The notes under the pieces: generated by a model
The model's database searches: none
Told to the model about the DNA's origin: nothing
What the model saw: the letters and a program-made list of their open reading frames with translations, nothing else
Made by a program: the position numbers and the translations under genes
Assembly (NCBI GenBank): GCA_016794345.1
Contig: JAEUKE010000117.1
Span: 124,001 to 188,000, forward strand
Origin: Myxococcales bacterium
Lineage (GTDB): Bacteria > Myxococcota_A > Polyangia > Polyangiales > Polyangiaceae
Reading direction: 5' to 3'
Length of the DNA: 64,000 nt
Shown here: positions 28,501 through 35,798 of the stretch, piece by piece
Layout: the number at the start of each line of letters is the position of its first letter
Position numbering within the stretch: position 1 is the first letter of the stretch

Positions 28501-29655
28501 CGAGGGCTCTGGATCCTCGATCTCGCCGACGGCGTCGAGCGCGAGGGGGATCTCGAAGCGGCGGCGCTGCTCCGAAAGGAAGCGCTCGCGCGCGCCACCG
28601 TCGCGGAGATGAGGTTGGTTCGACTGCGCCTGATGCGCCGCGAGATCCTCCCGCGTGCCAAGCTCGACGAGCGCTACGCGAAGGCGGCGGACGACAAGGA
28701 GCGGCTCGCGGTGGTGCGGAGCTTCCTGGTCTTCGCCCCCCACAGCTCCCTCCTCCGCGCGCGCCTCGTCGCGCTCCTCGCCGCCCTCGGAGAGAAGGAG
28801 GCGCTCGCCGACGAGGTCCGCCGATTGCGCGTGGATCCCCTGGCGGACGCGCCGCTCCTCGCCGACGCCGCGCACGCCCTCCGGCTCGTGGGCCTCGACG
28901 CCGAGTCGCGGCGCACGTTCGGAGAGATCGCCGAGCGCGCCACCAACGACCCGTGGTCGCTCGCGCTCCTCGGAGATCGCCTCCGTAACGAAGGGTTCTA
29001 CGAGGACGCAGCGGCGGCTTACACGTCGCTCCTCGATCTCGTCCCCGGGGACGGCTCCTCGGAGCTGCGGATGGCGCTGGCCGACGCAGGCGCTGGCCGC
29101 GTCGATCTCGCGCTCCGGAGCCTCGGCCGGGTCGCGCGAACCGGCGGACGAACCGGCGAGTCCGATCTCGCGACCTTGGCGGAGCGGTCCGCGTTTTTCC
29201 TCGCACACACCGCTCGCTCGAAGGAGGGGCTCTCCGAGGCCGAGCGGGCAGCGCTCGCGCACACGACCGCGGAGCTGCCCCCGTTGCCGCCGGGGCAGGT
29301 CTTCTTCGTGACCTGGGCCGCTGGCGACAGGAACACGCCGGGCGTCAGCATCGAGCGCGGCAAGCGCAAGCCTGCCGGGGCGGAGAAAGCCGCAGCCCTG
29401 CAGGCGTCGCCCGCCGAGGCGGTCGCAGCGCGGATCGGCCTCGCCTCGCTCGTCGCGGCCCCCGGCGGCGCCCCCGAGGTCACGCTCGTCTTCAGCCGCC
29501 AGCGGGCGGTCCCGCCCGGCGAAGCCGCGGGCAAGGCCCAGGTCGTGACGCTCGTGAATGACAAGCTCGTCATGACGGAAGTGGATCTACCGCGCCTGCC
29601 CGAGGAGCCCGTCACTCTGGCCTGGACGGGAACGGGGTTCGAGCCGGCGAAGTAG
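25531..29655 (+). CDS. Giant membrane-anchored FecR-like/VIT/VWA/TonB-C-like/TPR protein, paralog B
   Basis: A 1374-residue protein coupled to paralog A. It is not a lipoprotein: a single N-terminal membrane helix (about 44-63, LLIALIVAFLVLGMVAILL) anchors it with the bulk outside the cytoplasm. A FecR-like segment (about 85-220; VIETDADGRARLRLDTGATVVLDG) is followed by a VIT domain (about 258-370) and a VWA domain with canonical MIDAS DASSS near 492. Near 860-930 lies an AgmX/TonB-C-like module (LEVVFEVDGDGHAKGVTV, then ARCVTTVVESLSYP) that paralog A lacks. The tail repeats paralog A's RRGVWVERIRTSG region and TPR-like helices. A with a degenerate MIDAS and B with an intact one suggests a non-equivalent heteromeric pair. 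The function is unknown. Confidence 0.88.
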   Translation: MSAEGESVGEAGNAASPTGAGPVSGVTAPRATRDYDIGTGKRPTLLIALIVAFLVLGMVAILLTPKAARPVEAELVATIADLSPVHAGVTAAGETVRELRRLADGDVIETDADGRARLRLDTGATVVLDGSTKLSVTMGGVRVERGRVFLQGSAAPTTLDLGEGASVRMVGGAAGVERRDKTKVYVANGELVARAGEKESTVRVGETVTFEGGAAAVGPERGYDDWTGGLAAPWGATGVPRRAVGELWGRSRAGDAGSPLTIRKHEVDATIRGELAETRVRTTFFNAGQAAVTGDFRIALPPSAIVSGFAVVRGDARREGHIALAKRGEERGQLDGGQSDVLEWAGEGWARGSIPQIAPGLTVSVEISYTEWLPVVPKPKSHVVQYRYPLAGEGEALPIGELFVRVDAGPAGATRLAAGMGARSDGSVVELRKSDFVASADFVVDAEIPAELPRARAYVALGANEDDDSTVLIRTEAPRLDGVESGVTLAIVLDASSSMDPALFAASRAFVESLVRGLGPKDRAVVLASDTAASPVGPSAVGPVDAARKAEILAALGTVTLGGATDLGRALEAGADALPADAPSGMVVYVGDGFPSVGDRTAEAMRARLARRPRGVPRLGAVLVGPESNRGALAALVSGSGPVLEIGDSESAAEAAVGLLERALVPTVTGVELDLGPGVIRAYPRGDIAATQGSTVTVVGKLAGAVPRDVTFVYRSGTEKRGEIVPLTVRQAATTADVHRRWADARARSMALAGRGREAVTEAALKAGLLTPWTAWTTEASAEYVPTFLSQRVLDLTLHGYAGLSAAIQSVRAPNGTMASDAEALFGTQEDSLDAAVTQSSIETLEGAMGQLRACRDARAALRPDLPGALEVVFEVDGDGHAKGVTVNGAGDEPLARCVTTVVESLSYPRAGETLTAKVRHTLVWPPPPALRGKKCSPTSSLPVAQRRGVWVERIRTSGALPTFAEARATCELATWTAKRTLLELAISGQRGLWILDLADGVEREGDLEAAALLRKEALARATVAEMRLVRLRLMRREILPRAKLDERYAKAADDKERLAVVRSFLVFAPHSSLLRARLVALLAALGEKEALADEVRRLRVDPLADAPLLADAAHALRLVGLDAESRRTFGEIAERATNDPWSLALLGDRLRNEGFYEDAAAAYTSLLDLVPGDGSSELRMALADAGAGRVDLALRSLGRVARTGGRTGESDLATLAERSAFFLAHTARSKEGLSEAERAALAHTTAELPPLPPGQVFFVTWAAGDRNTPGVSIERGKRKPAGAEKAAALQASPAEAVAARIGLASLVAAPGGAPEVTLVFSRQRAVPPGEAAGKAQVVTLVNDKLVMTEVDLPRLPEEPVTLAWTGTGFEPAK

Positions 29656-29712
29656 CGGCCTCTCGTTCGGTCCCCTCGAGGCAGCACCTGCCTTGGTACC
29701 ATCTCGAGCCTC

Positions 29713-30169
29713 ATGGCATCGGGGTACTCGCTCGATCGAGCCATACGTCGCGCACGTGCGGGCGCCGTCCTGCGCGTCCCGGCCGGCGAGTTTCGCTGGT
29801 CGGTCGCACCGAGCGAGCCGATCACCATCCTCGGCGCGGGCCCCCGGGCGACGCGCCTCACGGTGAGCGCACGCATCGCGACGAGCGAGAAGCTCACGCT
29901 CCAGGATCTCACGATCGTCGCCGACGAGACGGCCATCGAGGTTGCAGGCGGCGACCTCACCCTCTCCGGCGTCACTGTCGAGTCCATCGGCTCGGCGCTG
30001 TTCGTTCACGGTGGGGGCGCGGCCTCGGTCAGGCGAGCGACGATGAAGGTCAGGAAACGCGCGGCGGTACCTCGTCTACACCCGGCCCACGCGCCGACGG
30101 CTCACCGGGGAGCCGTTCGACGAGGACTCGGTGTATCGCGACCACCCGGCGCTCGCGCGCTTCGAATGA
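29713..30169 (+). pseudogene. Broken gene: beta-helix (pectate-lyase-fold) N-terminus joined to an unrelated C-terminal remnant
   Basis: From the ATG at 29713 about 105 codons read as a right-handed beta-helix start: SLDRAIRRARAGAVLRVPAGEF, then LTLQDLTIVADETAIEV and LTLSGVTVESIGSALFVHGGG. Near 30040 this frame stops looking like protein and runs on antisense through the GFA gene. In the next frame a well-formed remnant (30047-30169) encodes a tail with RYLVYTRPTRRRLTGEPF and YRDHPALARFE before a TGA. So either a frameshift or, more likely, a deletion fused the 5' part of one gene to the 3' end of another. Beta-helix domains of this class bind or cut polysaccharides. No complete product is expected. 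Confidence 0.6.
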
Positions 30170-30185
30170 CGGGCCTGTTCCCCCG

Positions 30186-30584
30186 CTACGCGATGGGCCA
30201 CGGCCTGTCGCGCAGCCCCGCCTGCCAGTTGTCGTGCCGGCCGTCCCAGTGGCCGATCTCGAGCTGCCCGACGTCGACGTCGTCGAGCGTGGCCACGTTG
30301 ATGCTCACGAAGGCTCCGCCGAGCTCCGGCACGTCGCCGCGGCCGAAGCAGTGCACGCCGCACTTCGGGCAGAAGTACCGCGTCCCGTTCGGGCTCATCG
30401 AATAGGTCGCGAGCGCGCGCTCCTCGGTGAGGAGGCGGAACGCAGCGGGCTTCAGGTTCGTATTGGTCGAGCCGATCTTCGTGCAGACGCTGCAGTTGCA
30501 GCGCGTCGCCTTCCCGCCGAGGTCCAGGTCGGCCTCGTACCGGACGGCCCCGCAGTGACAGCTTCCGTGGTGGGTCTTGGTCAT
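30186..30584 (-). CDS. GFA/CENP-V family zinc protein
   Basis: A 132-residue protein of the GFA fold, named after glutathione-dependent formaldehyde-activating enzyme though most members have unproven activity. The zinc cysteines are in place: CHCG (about 9-12), CNCSVC (about 29-34) and CPKCG (about 72-76), with the usual HWDGRHDNW near the C-terminus. The ATG overlaps the stop of the acyltransferase gene (ATGA), so it is the third gene of a three-gene coupled operon. Catalytic function is not certain. Confidence 0.9.
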   Translation of the reverse strand: MTKTHHGSCHCGAVRYEADLDLGGKATRCNCSVCTKIGSTNTNLKPAAFRLLTEERALATYSMSPNGTRYFCPKCGVHCFGRGDVPELGGAFVSINVATLDDVDVGQLEIGHWDGRHDNWQAGLRDRPWPIA

Positions 30585-31906
30585 GCCCCCAGACTGCCAG
30601 GGCGGAATGTCAGCCCTGTGTCAGGTTTCTCGAGCGCCCGGAGGATGTCCGACTCGAGCTCCGCCAGCGCGCCCGCGCCGACGCCCGGTGGCGCGAACAT
30701 CGACAGGCAGAGCTGGCCGCGGAAGCCGTACGCCACCAGGATCGGCACCGGAAACGAGCTGACGAGCGGCCCCACGATGCGAACCGACTCGAGGTCGTCC
30801 GCAAACGCCCGCACGCCCTCGTCGATGCGACCGACGTTCGTGACGAGGAGGCCACGCTCGAGCGGCGTCTCGACGAGCGCCGGCGCCAGGAGCCCCACGA
30901 GAGATCGGGACAGCGCGTGCGGCAGGCCCGCGCCGAGCAGCATCGGTCCGAGGACGAACGCAGGCCCGGCCAGCAAATCGCGCTCGCGCGACGTGAGCGC
31001 CGACACGGCCTTGGCGGCGGTCGCGAGATCGGTCGCCGCTCGCCGCGGCACGACCACCGAGAGCACCCCGGAGGTGTTGGCAGCGACGAGCCCGCGCTCG
31101 CGGCGGTAGCGGCGCAGGTCCATCGTGTAGAGCACGTTCACCTGCTCGCCGTCCGAGCGCTCCGCGGAGACCCGCGCGAGGGCCGCGACGAGCAGGTCGT
31201 TGATCGAGACGCCGCTGCCGAGGCGCGCCCGGATGGTCGCGAGATCACGCGCGTCGATCGTCACGTGCCGGCTCGCCGGGACGTCCCGGCCGTCCCTCGG
31301 GAGGTCCCGCTGCCGCTTGGCGGCCGCTCGCTGCTCGAGAGGACGCTTGAGCGAACGCAGGAGCGCGAGCGGCATCGCCAACCAATGGTGAGGCCCGAGG
31401 CCATCCAGGGTGCGCCAGATGTCGCGCCGAGAATCCACGGGGGCAGCGGGCTCGATCCCGTAGAGCCGCGCGCCGAACACGTGCCCGACGGCGGAGAACC
31501 CCGCGCCATCGACCGCGAGGTGCAAGACCGTGAGGATCAGCCGCGTCCGGCTCGGCCCGCGTCGGATCGCCACGAGCCGGATCTGACGCTCGCGCGTCGC
31601 GTCGATCGGCCGGTGCGCCCACCTCTCGGTCTCCACCTCTACGTCGCAGTCGTCGACGACCGTGAGCGACGTGGAGATCGGCTCGTCGACCCACACCCAG
31701 CGGTCTCGCCAGAAGCCCGGCTCGTACCGGTGACCGAGCACCGGGAAGTCGGCGATCGTAGCCTCGAGGGCGCGCTCGAGCTCCACCTTCGAGAACCCCC
31801 GCCGCACGTCGAGCACCGCGGAGATCGCGAGGTTGCCGTACCTCTCCATGATCCCGTAGAGCCCCACGTCGGAGAGCTCCGCGGCCGGCGCCGGAGGCGC
31901 GCTCAA
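30581..31906 (-). CDS. Condensation-domain/wax-ester-synthase-like acyltransferase
   Basis: A 441-residue protein of the CoA-dependent acyltransferase/condensation superfamily. The catalytic motif reads LHLAVDG: the second His of HHxxxDG is kept and the first is Leu, as in some members. A SINDLLVAALARV helix and the VTNVGRIDEGV strand fit the PapA/WS-DGAT/condensation fold, which joins acyl groups to alcohols or amines. The start is a TTG whose last bases overlap the stop of the HD gene (TTGA) with GGAGG 7 bases upstream; a longer reading would run backwards through the HD gene. The operon with HD hydrolase and GFA suggests a small lipid or natural-product step, which is inference. Confidence 0.75.
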   Translation of the reverse strand: MSAPPAPAAELSDVGLYGIMERYGNLAISAVLDVRRGFSKVELERALEATIADFPVLGHRYEPGFWRDRWVWVDEPISTSLTVVDDCDVEVETERWAHRPIDATRERQIRLVAIRRGPSRTRLILTVLHLAVDGAGFSAVGHVFGARLYGIEPAAPVDSRRDIWRTLDGLGPHHWLAMPLALLRSLKRPLEQRAAAKRQRDLPRDGRDVPASRHVTIDARDLATIRARLGSGVSINDLLVAALARVSAERSDGEQVNVLYTMDLRRYRRERGLVAANTSGVLSVVVPRRAATDLATAAKAVSALTSRERDLLAGPAFVLGPMLLGAGLPHALSRSLVGLLAPALVETPLERGLLVTNVGRIDEGVRAFADDLESVRIVGPLVSSFPVPILVAYGFRGQLCLSMFAPPGVGAGALAELESDILRALEKPDTGLTFRPGSLGA

Positions 31907-32550
31907 CCGCCCGCCTCCGGGGCGAGCTTGCGCGCCAGGTTCGCACGCGCGGCGGCCTCGAAGCGCGCGCGCCCCCACGGAGAGAGGAAGATGGACCGCT
32001 TCGCCAGCAGGCCCTCGAAGAACCGCCTGCGCCCGACCGCGAAGAGCTCCGCCGGCACAGACCAGTACTCGCGCGCGATGCCGCGATCGTAGGCCGCGAA
32101 CGCCTCGACGGGCGCGGCCAGGATGGCCATGTCGCAGTCGCAGAAGAGCGCCGCGTCGCGGTCGACGTCCGCCTCCTCGAGCGCGCCGTGCCGCGCCGTG
32201 AGCAAGACGAGCTCCTTCACCCGCGCGACGTCGATGTTCTCCCCCGCGAGGTGGTCCGAGATCGCGCGCTCGGCGACCTCGGCGCTCCGCGCCTCGTTGT
32301 CCTTCGCGCCCGGCTCGTAGACGACGTCATGGAAGACGAGCGCGAGGAACACCTCGTTCGGGCGCTCCCACCCGACCTCGCGCGCGACCTCGCCGAAGCG
32401 CTCGAGGACCTCGTCGAGGTGAGCGTTGTCGTGGTAGCTGCGCGCCGGCGCGCCGTACGCCGCCCGGATCTGCGCGCAGAGCGCCTCCGGCATCGCGAGC
32501 CCACCGGGCGCATACGCGGCGAGAGACCGGTGCTCGGGAGGGCGGGTCAT
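31903..32550 (-). CDS. HD-superfamily metal-dependent phosphohydrolase (COG4339-like)
   Basis: A 215-residue soluble protein. Ordered metal-site motifs match the small HD family: YHDNAHL (about 38-44), FHDVVYEP (about 73-80), DNEARSA, LTARH and CDCDMAIL (about 136-143). Such proteins hydrolyse phosphoesters or nucleotides; the natural substrate is unknown. I place the start at the ATG at 32550 (MTRPPEH); a GTG 18 bases earlier is possible because neither has a strong ribosome site. It is the first gene of the HD/acyltransferase/GFA operon, with a 4-base overlap to the next gene. Confidence 0.8.
   Translation of the reverse strand: MTRPPEHRSLAAYAPGGLAMPEALCAQIRAAYGAPARSYHDNAHLDEVLERFGEVAREVGWERPNEVFLALVFHDVVYEPGAKDNEARSAEVAERAISDHLAGENIDVARVKELVLLTARHGALEEADVDRDAALFCDCDMAILAAPVEAFAAYDRGIAREYWSVPAELFAVGRRRFFEGLLAKRSIFLSPWGRARFEAAARANLARKLAPEAGG
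31914..31918 (-). promoter_or_regulatory. Ribosome-binding site deciding a TTG start
   Basis: GGAGG on the minus strand lies 7 bases before the TTG at 31906, inside the end of the HD-domain gene. It supports TTG initiation and coupling by a TTGA overlap. Confidence 0.65.
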
Positions 32551-32625
32551 TCGAGAGCCATCGTACACGCGCGCGGTGGGCCGCAGAATCGGGGGAAACG
32601 CCTGAGCCCACCGGCGACGCCGCTC

Positions 32626-34041
32626 TCACTCGTAAGGGTTGTCCCTGAGCTCGATGGCAGGAGGCGGCGGCCCCAGCTTGCCGGTCGGAGCGGGCCTGGC
32701 AGACGGCTGCGCGCTCGCGGACGCGACGGGTCTCTCCGACGCCGACGCGCTCGGGGCTGGGGGCGGAGGGGTGACGAGGTCGACGGCGGAGCCCGAAGGC
32801 CGTTTGGCCGTGGCGCTCGCGGGCGGTTGTGCCGGCGAGCTCACGAACCGCACGAGCAGCGCGACGCCGCCCACGACGGCGACGCCAGCCGCTCCGAGGA
32901 GCGCGACGAGCTTGAGCGCGCCGCGACCACGGTCCACCGGAGGCTGCACGGTCCCGATCGATCCGACGCTCGTCGCCGGGGTCGCGTCCGCTGGCGCCAC
33001 CGGAGGCGGCTTCGGCCATGCGTCACCCGAGCGCACCGTGAGAAACTTCTGCAGATCTCGTTGCCGCGCCAGAAGCACGCCGCCCGCGAGATCGTCCACG
33101 GTCGCCGCGACGTCGGCCGGTGTCGCAAGCGAGCGCGCGGCCACGGCCCACGACTCGAGCTCGTTGGCGAACGCCTCCGCGGTCGGGAAACGCTCCGCCG
33201 GATCGCGAGCGAGCGCGCGAAGGATGATGGCGTCGAGCTCGGGCGGCACCTCCGCGAGCCGGGAAGAGGGTGGATCGACGTGCGCCGCCGTGGCGAGCTG
33301 GAGGTTCGAGAGCGTGTCGAGCCCGTTGTAGAGCGGCTCACCGGTGATGAGCTCCCAGAGCACGATGCCGAGCGAGAAGATGTCGGCGCGCCGATCGAGC
33401 GGCCTGCACTCCGCTTGCTCGGGCGACATGTAGCGGACCTTGCCCTTGAGCTCGCCGCGCTCGGTCTGAACGGCGCGAAGCATCGCGTGCGCGATCCCGA
33501 AATCCGTGACGCGGACGGACCCGTTCGCGGCGACGAGGATGTTGTGAGGGCTCACGTCGCGGTGGACGACGCAGAGCGGGCGGCCGTCGAGGTCGCGCGT
33601 CTCGTGCGCGGCGTGGAGGCCGCGGGCCGCCTCGATGGCGATGCGAACGGCGACGAGGAGCGGGACTCGCGTGCGGACCTTGCGCGCCGCCTTGGCGAGG
33701 ACCGACAGCGAAACGCCGTCGACGTACTCCATGACGAGCATGTGCTCGTTGTTCTCCTCGTAGACATCGAGCACCTGGACGACGTTGGGGTGGTGGACGA
33801 GGGAGGCGATGCGAGCTTCTTCATGGAACGAGAGCACGAGGTCGCGGTCCGCCATGATCTGCTGGTGCATCCGCTTGATGGCGACGAGCCGCTCGAAGCC
33901 GGCCGCGCCGCGAAGGCGCCCCACGTAGACGCTCCCCATGCCGCCGGCGGCCAGCTCGAGGAGGAGGACGTAACGACCAGGTTGATCGCCCGAGCGAACG
34001 CTCGACGGTGTCTGGGTGCCCGCGCCCTCCGGCGTGGACAT
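32626..34041 (-). CDS. Serine/threonine protein kinase with single C-terminal-side membrane helix
   Basis: A 471-residue Hanks-type kinase. Motifs: AAGGMGSVY (Gly loop, about 32-40), VAIKRM lysine, HRDVSPHN (the myxobacterial variant of HRDLKPEN), DFGIAH and SPEQ. The kinase domain ends near 290. A membrane helix (about 385-408, LKLVALLGAAGVAVVGGVALLV) and a Pro/Ser/Ala-rich outer tail follow. The start overlaps the stop of the PEGA gene by one base (TGATG), so kinase and PEGA protein are made together. Transmembrane kinases with outer tails are usually sensors; the signal here is unknown. Confidence 0.93.
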   Translation of the reverse strand: MSTPEGAGTQTPSSVRSGDQPGRYVLLLELAAGGMGSVYVGRLRGAAGFERLVAIKRMHQQIMADRDLVLSFHEEARIASLVHHPNVVQVLDVYEENNEHMLVMEYVDGVSLSVLAKAARKVRTRVPLLVAVRIAIEAARGLHAAHETRDLDGRPLCVVHRDVSPHNILVAANGSVRVTDFGIAHAMLRAVQTERGELKGKVRYMSPEQAECRPLDRRADIFSLGIVLWELITGEPLYNGLDTLSNLQLATAAHVDPPSSRLAEVPPELDAIILRALARDPAERFPTAEAFANELESWAVAARSLATPADVAATVDDLAGGVLLARQRDLQKFLTVRSGDAWPKPPPVAPADATPATSVGSIGTVQPPVDRGRGALKLVALLGAAGVAVVGGVALLVRFVSSPAQPPASATAKRPSGSAVDLVTPPPPAPSASASERPVASASAQPSARPAPTGKLGPPPPAIELRDNPYE

Positions 34042-34988
34042 CAGAAGGTCCCCTCGACACCCAGACCGAGAGGACCGACCCGCAACCCGATGCTGCCGGT
34101 CGACTGCGGCTGACCGGCTCCCTTGGCACCGAAGGTCCAGTCGACGCCGAAGGCGCCGACGAGCGCGGTCGCGACGGCGAGGACCGTCGTCGTACCCACG
34201 AGCACGTTCGTGCGCGCTTGTCGGAACCGCCCGTCGTCGAGCCCATCGCGGGTGGGCTTTGCGTCGAACTCGGCGCGGGCGTTCTCCGTGTCGACGCCGC
34301 TCCAGATGAGGAGGCTCGTCGACAGCACCGACAGGCCGACACCGCCGAAGAAATACCCCGGGTGGATCGGGCGCTCCCACGATCCGTCGTCCTTCTCGGC
34401 TGGCGGCGCCGGCGCCGGAGCCTTGGGCGCTTCGAGCCTCACCGATGCGACCGCCCCGGCAGCGACCTCGACGCGTCTGTCGACCATCGTGTCGCCGTAC
34501 TTGGCTTCGACGAGGTGGCGCCCCGGGTCGACCCATCGGTCCCCCGCGCGCGCCGGCGCGCCGTTCACCCGAAGATCGCTGCCGCCGGCGTCGACCTCGA
34601 TCCGCAGCCTGCCGAGCTTGGGCGCGAGCCGGGCGAGGCGTCGCTCGGCGACGACGCGTGCAGGCCCCTCGCTGAAGTCGGCGAACAGCCGCGTGCTCGC
34701 CTCGGCCGCGAGCGACAGCTCACCAGCTTGCTCGTACGCGTCCATGGCGTTCAAGAGCGCGTCCGGATGAGGCGCGATGCTGTAGGCCTCCTCGAAGATC
34801 TCGGCTGCCCTCCGGAACTCCTTCAGCTTAAACAGGCGGGTTGCCTCGCGGAAACGCTTGGCCGCGAGAGCCTTGTCCTGCGGGCTGGGCTCGACCGCCC
34901 TCGCCGTGCTGGCGACGACGAGCGGCGCCAGGGCCACGAGCGCAGCCAGCGCGAAGACCTGCAGGTACCGGATCAGGGAGAAGGCCAT
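34041..34988 (-). CDS. PEGA-domain protein with TPR-like N-terminal region and C-terminal membrane segments
   Basis: A 315-residue exported protein. The signal peptide is VFALAALVALAPLVVASTARA. A TPR-like part (about 40-110; AAEIFEEAYSIAPHPDALLNAMDAYEQAG) precedes a PEGA-type beta-sandwich (about 130-195; LRIEVDAGGSDLRVNG, then WVDPGRHLVEAKYG). Two hydrophobic segments (about 222-240 and 262-285) may anchor it. The ATG at 34988 is preceded by GGGGAAGG. The upstream part of the long open frame is a shadow of the Cys-rich gene. Kinase/PEGA pairs recur in myxobacteria and the PEGA protein may act as the kinase's outer partner, which is inference. Confidence 0.82.
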   Translation of the reverse strand: MAFSLIRYLQVFALAALVALAPLVVASTARAVEPSPQDKALAAKRFREATRLFKLKEFRRAAEIFEEAYSIAPHPDALLNAMDAYEQAGELSLAAEASTRLFADFSEGPARVVAERRLARLAPKLGRLRIEVDAGGSDLRVNGAPARAGDRWVDPGRHLVEAKYGDTMVDRRVEVAAGAVASVRLEAPKAPAPAPPAEKDDGSWERPIHPGYFFGGVGLSVLSTSLLIWSGVDTENARAEFDAKPTRDGLDDGRFRQARTNVLVGTTTVLAVATALVGAFGVDWTFGAKGAGQPQSTGSIGLRVGPLGLGVEGTF

Positions 34989-35016
34989 CTCGATCGCCTT
35001 CCCCAGGGTACCGCGG

Positions 35017-35730
35017 CTAGGGGCAGTCTGGATCTCCGACGCAGTCGGGGCAGGTGCACTTTTCGATGGGCGCGTAGCAGAACTGGTCCGGGGGCGGGCA
35101 GCTCGCGCACCACGGCGTGTTGACGCAGTCTGCGCACTCGCACGGCTCCTTCGGCGCGCACATCCCGTCGACGCTGCACGTCGTGCAGCTCGGGCTCCCG
35201 GCGCAGTCCGGGCACTCGCACCCTTCGCCCGCCATCTCGCACGTTCCGTCGGGCATTCCCCCTGCGCAGAGCGCGACCACGCCCTGACACTGCGGGTGGT
35301 CCCAGCAGTCGTCACAGTGGCACCCTTCGATGTACGAGTCGCAGATCGCATCCTCGAAGCACGCGTCGGGGGGACAGACCGAGCTGGCGAAGCAGTCCGG
35401 ACAGGTGCACGAGTCCTTGTCGTCGCAGTAGTCGTTCGTCTCGCACTGGTCGGGGTTGCAGAGCGCCGTCGATTCGCAGTCCTCGCAGGTGCACGGCTCC
35501 GTCCCCGAGCAGATCCCGTTGGGCGTCCCACCGATGCAATCCGAGCCGCCCTCGCCCGTCGCGGAGCTCGAGACCTGAGAAGACGCGGTCGATGACTGCT
35601 GCATTCCGCCGCTGCCCGCACCGCCCCCGCCGGCGAGGAGGCTCTCCGCCCCGTCGAAGGTGAAGCAACCCCAGAGCACCAGCGTGCACGCGAGGGCGCC
35701 AGAGAGGGCGCGTCGAGCCATCGATGTCAT
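35017..35730 (-). CDS. Cys-rich lipoprotein with repeated CxCxDC motifs
   Basis: A 237-residue lipoprotein precursor (lipobox LWGC, near residue 22). A Gly/Ser/Thr-rich linker (about 30-62) leads into a region of about 175 residues with more than 30 cysteines in repeats of the form CTCEDC, CTCPDC, CHCDDC, CECPDC and CECADC, each followed by a short loop and another Cys. This is a disulfide-stapled surface stalk typical of myxobacterial lipoproteins. No enzyme motif is seen. The start could be 35730 or 35721; AGGA precedes the first. It lies 28 bases upstream of the PEGA gene on the same strand and may be cotranscribed. Confidence 0.78.
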   Translation of the reverse strand: MTSMARRALSGALACTLVLWGCFTFDGAESLLAGGGGAGSGGMQQSSTASSQVSSSATGEGGSDCIGGTPNGICSGTEPCTCEDCESTALCNPDQCETNDYCDDKDSCTCPDCFASSVCPPDACFEDAICDSYIEGCHCDDCWDHPQCQGVVALCAGGMPDGTCEMAGEGCECPDCAGSPSCTTCSVDGMCAPKEPCECADCVNTPWCASCPPPDQFCYAPIEKCTCPDCVGDPDCP

Positions 35731-35798
35731 CCTATCCTGGAACGAACGCGACGCGGAATCGAGCAGGGCGCGCCCGCCCTCGTGGTAACAGCCGGGCC

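Noticed and set aside
25045..29262. Very long minus-strand open frame antisense to the VIT-VWA paralog B
   Set aside because: It is a shadow made by G/C-ending codons on the plus strand; its product is Arg/Gly/Ala/Asp-rich with no domain.
30170..30405. Continuation of the beta-helix ORF to 30405
   Set aside because: This part is antisense to the GFA gene and has no protein-like pattern.
34989..35621. N-terminal extension of the PEGA protein by about 210 residues
   Set aside because: It is the shifted frame of the Cys-rich lipoprotein gene; the signal peptide begins at 34988.
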